Source: Tateyamaria sp. syn59 (GTDB lineage Bacteria; Pseudomonadota; Alphaproteobacteria; Rhodobacterales; Rhodobacteraceae). Taken from it: a stretch of DNA of 64,000 nucleotides. A program made the position numbers and the translations under genes. The stretch spans positions 248,001-312,000 of the forward strand of contig NZ_VCBA01000004.1 of NCBI RefSeq assembly GCF_007995245.1, written 5' to 3'. Below the pieces are notes generated by a model. The model was given only the letters and a program-made list of their open reading frames with translations, searched no databases and was not told the DNA's origin. Positions within the stretch are counted from its first letter, which is position 1. Each line of letters begins with the position of its first letter. Shown in pieces: positions 59,739 to 64,000 of this stretch.

Positions 59739-60886
59739 GCCGCGGCGACGAACCGCTGTGCGATGTCGCCCGTCATATAGCTGACCCGCCCGCCCGAGAT
59801 GGTGGCGGCAACGCGGTCGCGGTCATCGAGGATCACGAGGTCGGCGCGCTTGCCGGGTTCGAGCGTGCCCCGGTCTGTCAGACCCAGCACAGCGGCAGGC
59901 CCGGATGACACCAGCGCCCATGCCCCTTCGATCCCCATCAGACCGCTTTTGGCCAGCATCAGCGCCGCACGGCGCGGCGATGGGTAATGATAGTCGGACG
60001 CAATGGCGTCGCAGATCCCCATGGCGATCAGGTCGAGGGCGGATGCGTTGCCTTTGTGCGATCCGCCCCGGACCACGTTCGGAGACCCCAGCACCACGAG
60101 GTCGCCGGCTGTCTTCGCGGCTTCTGCCGCCTCAAGCGTTTCAGGGAATTCAGCCACATGTGCGCCGCGCGCCTGCCAGGTCGCGCGTTGACCGGTCGTA
60201 TGGTCATCATGGCTGCCCAGTCGCACGCCCTGTTCCGCAAGCGCTTTACACAGCGCGTCGAGCGCTGCAGGCACGTGGCCGCCGCGCGCGTGCATGTCGA
60301 GCAGCATCTGGAAATGCACATCCGGGTTGCGCCCGGCTTTCAGTGCTTGCCCCGTCAAACGCGGTGGTTTGCGCCCTTGCGCCAGACGGTCATGCGGCAG
60401 GTGATCGTTGAAGACAACATATTCGACCTGCCAGTCTGCAATGCGCGCGGGAAGGTCGTCATAGAGCTCGAGCATATGTGTCTCGAACCGCAATTGCGGG
60501 CGCAGATCAGTGACGACGTCCTCGCGTGTGGCACGCATTGCGTCAAAGACCTGATTGGCAAAGTCGAGCCCGCGCAACCCGCCCTCCCAGCTGACGAATT
60601 GGGCCAGGACAGCTGTGGTGATTCCATTGGCCGCGATTTCGGCCTCCGCGGCCGCGATCCCTTCGTTCATCTGCTTCATCGCGCCCCGGCGCGGGGCCAT
60701 GTGGCGTTCGAACCCGTCGCCATGCACGTCGATGATGCCGGGCAGGATACGGTAACCTGTCAGATCGACAGCACGCCCCGCCGGCGCGTCCGCGATCTGA
60801 CCTTGGGCCAAGGACAGGGTTGCCGCCTCAATGCCCGATGGCATCAAAACCTCGGCCCCGGTCAGTTCAATTTCGATCATCTTCAT
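59735..60886 (-). CDS. phnM: PhnM-like amidohydrolase (alpha-D-ribose 1-methylphosphonate 5-triphosphate diphosphatase family)
   Basis: The 383-residue metal-dependent hydrolase has the metal-binding [20 protein letters not shown], a His-containing RLGSHDDHT motif and late ASDYHYPSP, all as in PhnM. PhnM cleaves pyrophosphate from ribose methylphosphonate triphosphate in the C-P lyase pathway. No other phn gene is here, so a different substrate is possible. Start is ATG 60886 or, with a better GGGAAATGAAG site, ATG 60880. It overlaps the preceding hydrolase by 20 bases. Confidence 0.85.
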   Translation of the reverse strand: MKMIEIELTGAEVLMPSGIEAATLSLAQGQIADAPAGRAVDLTGYRILPGIIDVHGDGFERHMAPRRGAMKQMNEGIAAAEAEIAANGITTAVLAQFVSWEGGLRGLDFANQVFDAMRATREDVVTDLRPQLRFETHMLELYDDLPARIADWQVEYVVFNDHLPHDRLAQGRKPPRLTGQALKAGRNPDVHFQMLLDMHARGGHVPAALDALCKALAEQGVRLGSHDDHTTGQRATWQARGAHVAEFPETLEAAEAAKTAGDLVVLGSPNVVRGGSHKGNASALDLIAMGICDAIASDYHYPSPRRAALMLAKSGLMGIEGAWALVSSGPAAVLGLTDRGTLEPGKRADLVILDDRDRVAATISGGRVSYMTGDIAQRFVAAA

Positions 60887-61637
60887 TTCCCGTCAGGCAG
60901 TCGCCTTCGGGACAGCCCAACTGCTCAAGCACCGCATCGACCCAGCGCAAGTCCCGGTCGAAGGCCCCGTTTTCCAGAAAGTTCAGGACCTGTGCAATCA
61001 CATTCGGGTTGTTCATCATGAAGGTGTGCGTGACCGGCAACACGAGGTGGTCGGTCATGCCTGCCACCGGGGTGGCAACGACCGACACCTTCCCATCGTC
61101 ATGCCCCGGCAGGAGCGAGGAAAAGTAGGGGTTTAGGGATTGTTCTCCTGCAATGATCCCGACCGGATATGTCACCCCCGGCAAATTGCGCGGCAGGCTC
61201 GCGGGACCAGTGCCAAGCTGGCGACCGGCAGGACCGTTGAACCACCCGAACGCTTCCAGGTCGCCCAGTTCATCCACCACTTCGCTGCCACGATTGGGAG
61301 GTGCCAGCATGACAGTCCGGCCCAGGTTGTCCGGCACGGCCGTGTTTGCGAACCAGTAGCGCACGAGGATGCCGCCCATGGAGTGCGTGACGAAATGGAC
61401 GGTGTCCTCGCCACACGCCTCCATCGCACGCGGCATCACGTCGAGCGCGAGTGTTTCGACCGTTTCAGTGGTCGAAGGGTAGCCGGGCCGCACCACGCGG
61501 TAGCCATCGTTCAACAGGGCCTGTTCCAGCACCAGAAGCGATGCTTCGGTCCGCGCAAGGCCGTGCAGGAGCACAACGCAATCAGCGCGCGCGGTGCTGG
61601 CCATGAGTGCAAAGACAAGGGCGGCGATCCATCTCAT
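60867..61637 (-). CDS. Secreted alpha/beta hydrolase (lipase/esterase-like)
   Basis: The 256-residue protein has a signal peptide (to about residue 18, ARADC). The fold is alpha/beta hydrolase with [14 protein letters not shown] (oxyanion), the nucleophile elbow [15 protein letters not shown] and a late THTFMMNNP His. The first Gly of the usual GxSxG is Thr here (THSMGG), which occurs in some lipase-like proteins. Cys at the mature N-terminus (ADC) could be a lipoprotein site, but no clear lipobox precedes it. Confidence 0.82.
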   Translation of the reverse strand: MRWIAALVFALMASTARADCVVLLHGLARTEASLLVLEQALLNDGYRVVRPGYPSTTETVETLALDVMPRAMEACGEDTVHFVTHSMGGILVRYWFANTAVPDNLGRTVMLAPPNRGSEVVDELGDLEAFGWFNGPAGRQLGTGPASLPRNLPGVTYPVGIIAGEQSLNPYFSSLLPGHDDGKVSVVATPVAGMTDHLVLPVTHTFMMNNPNVIAQVLNFLENGAFDRDLRWVDAVLEQLGCPEGDCLTGNEDDRN

Positions 61638-61707
61638 GTTCTTGAGATAGCTTTCTCTGGCCCGCTATGGAATGGTAACGCTTCGTCTTTCACTCAAAGG
61701 TGTGATC

Positions 61708-62160
61708 ATGCGCCCGAAATCTCCCCGCATTGCTGTCCGTGCTGTCATCGTCGAGGACGGGAGGTTGTTGATGGTCAACGCCTGGCACACCGCCAAGAGC
61801 GATCTGATGTGCGCGCCCGGTGGCGGAGCGGAGGTGGGCAGCAGCCTGCCTGCGAATCTGGCGCGCGAGGTGTTTGAGGAGACCGGGTTGACGATTGAGG
61901 TTGGGCCGCCCTGCCTCGTGAACGAATATCACGACGCCCCCAGCCAGTTTCATCAGGTCGAGGTGTTCTTTCGCTGCACCGTCAAGCCGGGCACTCTGCG
62001 TCCCGAAGTATGGCACGATGCCGAGGCGGTCGTGACAGAGCGCCGGTGGCTAACGCCAGAGGAGTTGGCGCGCGTCCCGCACAAACCAGACAGTCTGGGC
62101 GCTGTGGCGTTTGGAGCGACGGGTGTCAGCTATGACCCGCTTGAGCCCTTGATGCGGTGA
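61708..62160 (+). CDS. Nudix hydrolase
   Basis: The 150-residue protein has the Nudix fold with box GGGAEVGSSLPANLAREVFEETGL (written here only in part by function: Gly, then the REVFEE core at about residues 61-66). The first Glu of the canonical G-x5-E is Ser, though the metal-binding REUxEE is intact. Substrate unknown. ATG 61708 has AAAGG upstream. Its 3' end overlaps the convergent EamA gene by 35 bases. Confidence 0.88.
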   Translation: MRPKSPRIAVRAVIVEDGRLLMVNAWHTAKSDLMCAPGGGAEVGSSLPANLAREVFEETGLTIEVGPPCLVNEYHDAPSQFHQVEVFFRCTVKPGTLRPEVWHDAEAVVTERRWLTPEELARVPHKPDSLGAVAFGATGVSYDPLEPLMR

Positions 62161-62974
62161 CGGCGACCGCAATGCCGCCGACAACAAGGGCAGATGCAAG
62201 CGCGAGAGTGAACGACAACGCCTCGCCCAGCAGAAGCGCCCCCGCCGCAATGGCGATCAGCGGAACGCTGAGTTGTAGAACGGCTGCAGTTTGGGGCGTC
62301 AGGCGCGGCAAGATGCTGTACCACAATGCGTAGCCCAGGCCAGAGGTAACCGCCCCTGACAGGATCGCAAGCGCTATACCTGACGGCGCGGCGTGGAGAT
62401 TGGTGCCGAAAAGCAGCAGAGCCAGAAGCGGTAGCGTCCAGACGAAGTTGGCCGCCGTCGCTGCAAGCGGGTCGGTTGCGCGTTTGCCCACCAGAGTGTA
62501 GGCGGCCCAGCCAAGCCCAGCCACGACCATGAGCGCTGCGCCCACGATGTCTCCGCCCGAGGTGTCATCAGGCCACAAAGCAATCAGCAGGCCCGTAAAA
62601 GCGATGCTTGCCCCCGTGAGTTGCCGCACGGTTGAATGTCCGCCGCGCAACGCGGTCCAGCCAAACATGGTGACCTGCACGGTGCCGAACAGGATCAGCG
62701 CGCCCAGCCCGGCATCCAGCGTGACATAGGCCAGCGAAAACCCGATCATGTAAGCGGCGAGGCTGAAGGCCCCGACAATCCGGTCGCGGTGCAGCATTGG
62801 CAGCCCCCCGCCCCGCACTGTCAGGATCATGCACAGCGCCACTGCGCCTGCCAGCACCCGGATCATGGCAAAACTCGACGGGTCAATGCCACCGCCATCC
62901 ACCGCCATACGGTTCAGGACGGAGTTCGATGCAAAGGCGATCATCGTTAGGCAGGTCAACAGGATCAGGCGCAT
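62126..62974 (-). CDS. EamA-family (DMT) metabolite exporter
   Basis: The 282-residue protein has ten hydrophobic helices in two EamA repeats, typical for the drug/metabolite superfamily. The second repeat contains GGDIVGAALMVVAGLGWAAYTLVGKRA and the last helices end in LLLGEALSFTLALASALVVGGIAV. Function in export of an amino acid or related compound is inferred from the family only. Confidence 0.9.
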   Translation of the reverse strand: MRLILLTCLTMIAFASNSVLNRMAVDGGGIDPSSFAMIRVLAGAVALCMILTVRGGGLPMLHRDRIVGAFSLAAYMIGFSLAYVTLDAGLGALILFGTVQVTMFGWTALRGGHSTVRQLTGASIAFTGLLIALWPDDTSGGDIVGAALMVVAGLGWAAYTLVGKRATDPLAATAANFVWTLPLLALLLFGTNLHAAPSGIALAILSGAVTSGLGYALWYSILPRLTPQTAAVLQLSVPLIAIAAGALLLGEALSFTLALASALVVGGIAVAVTASRAQAGHS

Positions 62975-63042
62975 TCCTGTCCCTTATCCTTCCGGGTTTG
63001 CGACGCCAAGTGCGGGGTTGAGAATCCATGGCATTGCCCATA

Positions 63043-63060
63043 TAGTTATTATGCTAACTA
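63043..63060. promoter_or_regulatory. MarR-type operator upstream of the monooxygenase
   Basis: TAGTTATTATGCTAACTA is an 18-bp sequence with perfect 6-bp arms (TAGTTA/TAACTA), directly before the ribosome site of the ABM gene. Length and AT-richness are typical of MarR operators. The MarR protein encoded two genes on is the likely binder. Confidence 0.6.
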
Positions 63061-63073
63061 ATTGGAGATCTTC

Positions 63074-63367
63074 ATGTCAGAGCTCAGCATTTTCGCCACG
63101 ATTCGCCCCAAACCCGAACACCGGGCCGAAGCGCTTGCCGCGATCGAGGGCATCCTTGCCGCGACACGGTCAGAGCCAGGGTGCCAGCGCTTTGAATTGA
63201 ACGTGGATGCGGGCAATGACGACGCCCTCTACCTGGTCGAACACTGGACAGACGAGGCAGCACTCGAGGCACATTATGCGCAGGTCTACGTGCAAGACGT
63301 CTTTGCTGCCTACGAAAAGTGGCTGGCAGAAACTGTCCAGATCGTGCGGATGCGGCGCGCGGCCTGA
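63074..63367 (+). CDS. Antibiotic biosynthesis monooxygenase (ABM) domain protein, quinol monooxygenase-like
   Basis: The 97-residue protein is a single ABM ferredoxin-like barrel: ELSIFATIRPKPEHRAEALAAIEGILAATRSEPGCQRFELN, then LYLVEHWTDEAALEAHYAQVYVQD. Members such as YgiN oxidise quinols without a cofactor. ATG 63074 has GGAG upstream, so the TTG at 63062 is not needed. It overlaps the MarR gene by one base (TGATG). Confidence 0.9.
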   Translation: MSELSIFATIRPKPEHRAEALAAIEGILAATRSEPGCQRFELNVDAGNDDALYLVEHWTDEAALEAHYAQVYVQDVFAAYEKWLAETVQIVRMRRAA

Positions 63368-63801
63368 TGTTTTTTCTCAAGGAGTTGCCGGATGAGGACA
63401 TGATCGCAGGCGTAACAGCCGACCTGCCTGACGTGTCCCCGACACATATCCTGACCGTCCTCACCCGCTTGCGCGCGGCCAGCGTGCTGTTGCGCAACAT
63501 CGAAGCCTATTTGCGCAGACACGGCCTGTCACAGACGCAATTCCTTGCCATGATGATGATCGTACGGGAACCGGACCGCGCCAGCCTGTCGGCAGCAGAG
63601 ATCGCGGCGCGGCTCGACATCTCGAAACCGGTTCTCAGCAAAGCCTTGGGCAGCCTCGCGGACAAGGGGCTGATCGGACCGGCAACGTCACAGCCAGCCG
63701 ACCGCAGGCAAACGCAATTGTCACTGACGCCGGACGGCCAGCGGCGATTTGATCAGCTTTTGCCGGGATACTTCCAGCAACTGCACGCCGCCGATATGTA
63801 A
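63367..63801 (+). CDS. MarR-family transcriptional regulator
   Basis: The 144-residue protein has a winged helix: LSQTQFLAMMMIVREPDRASLSAAEIAARLDISKPVLSKALGSLADKGLIG, the wing PADRRQTQLSLTPDGQRRF. It is the second gene of the ABM operon and probably represses it through the palindrome at 63043-63060, with quinones or phenolics as likely inducers. Confidence 0.9.
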   Translation: MFFLKELPDEDMIAGVTADLPDVSPTHILTVLTRLRAASVLLRNIEAYLRRHGLSQTQFLAMMMIVREPDRASLSAAEIAARLDISKPVLSKALGSLADKGLIGPATSQPADRRQTQLSLTPDGQRRFDQLLPGYFQQLHAADM

Positions 63802-63805
63802 CGAG

Positions 63806-64000
63806 CTAGCGGTGTGGAATGCCTAGATTGCCAATGGCCACCGCCTCTGACAAACCCTCCAAGAAGCGGCGGACGGATGCTGGCGATGTCAGATGGTACC
63901 TCGTCTTGTCTGCCGGTGCGCTGTCAAACAGTGCGTGCATCGCGGCCCGGCTCGTGTTCCGGGTCCGCCAGATATAGGACAGGAATTCGGCGCTGAATTG
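63806..64000 (-). CDS. Partial C-terminal fragment of an unidentified protein
   Basis: The last 64 residues of a minus-strand protein are visible, with the rest beyond the right edge. The text reads QFSAEFLSYIWRTRNTSR and ends SVRRFLEGLSEAVAIGNLG. The frame is open to the window edge with a codon use like its neighbours. No family was recognised from this part alone. Confidence 0.6.
   Translation of the reverse strand, partial: QFSAEFLSYIWRTRNTSRAAMHALFDSAPADKTRYHLTSPASVRRFLEGLSEAVAIGNLGIPHR

Noticed and set aside
1-64000. CRISPR arrays, integrases, insertion sequences, prophage
   Set aside because: No regularly spaced repeats, no transposase or integrase motifs and no run of phage genes were seen; the CII-like gene at 16676-17131 stands alone.

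Overview
The window is GC-rich, gene-dense chromosomal DNA of an alphaproteobacterium, almost certainly a marine Rhodobacterales (Roseobacter-group) strain. The indications are three TRAP transporters in one 64 kb stretch, the Hsp20-DUF1150 pair, a DUF465 protein, stand-alone Hint-domain and RTX proteins, a two-gene acid-sugar kinase/decarboxylase pair and palindromic intergenic elements typical of this group. No rRNA, tRNA, CRISPR, integrase or intact insertion sequence was found.

Layout. 1-4.0 kb: a TRAP transporter (dctM partial, dctQ, dctP on the minus strand) divergent from a GMC oxidoreductase. 3.9-11.5 kb: a LacI-regulated sugar ABC importer with a GH63-type glycosidase, probably for glycosylglycerate-like solutes. 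11.7-14.9 kb: OtnK/OtnC and a stand-alone FabH-like synthase. 15.1-18.1 kb: YjhX-GNAT pair, ArsH with a CII-like protein, and thymidine kinase. 18.1-23.9 kb: a class III aminotransferase and a TAXI-TRAP-UspA operon. 24.0-29.7 kb: a signalling block (periplasmic molybdopterin-fold protein, hybrid histidine kinase, divergent LuxR-type regulator) followed by a small secreted protein and a PepSY membrane protein. 30-35.6 kb: hydroxyacid dehydrogenase, tRNA-binding protein, ProC, YbjN, a GntP permease and UbiK. 35.7-39.8 kb: lgt-midA-pgeF, a 46-residue protein and a Hint protein. 39.8-45.5 kb: an Lrp regulator, TrxB, a membrane/ferredoxin/adenylate-cyclase fusion, and a sulfate adenylyltransferase/APS kinase carrying an N-terminal DNA-binding domain. 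45.5-51.1 kb: PhzF, then three consecutive broken genes (response regulator, histidine kinase, RTX protein). 51.2-56.3 kb: racemase, D-amino-acid dehydrogenase-like oxidase and a complete TRAP operon. 56.7-64 kb: Hsp20/DUF1150, DUF465, purEK, a PhnM-like amidohydrolase with a secreted hydrolase, Nudix, EamA exporter, an ABM-MarR pair and a partial gene.

Functionally the region serves a heterotroph taking up carboxylates, amino acids and osmolyte-like glycosides, each importer sitting beside a matching oxidase, glycosidase or regulator. The most unusual items are the in-frame HTH-Sat-APS kinase fusion with two palindromes at its start codon, the ABC permease with a DUF11-like periplasmic insert, the iron-sulfur/membrane adenylate cyclase beside trxB, and the cluster of homopolymer and nonsense lesions at 46.5-51.1 kb. 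That cluster could be real decay, reversible slippage, or assembly error.
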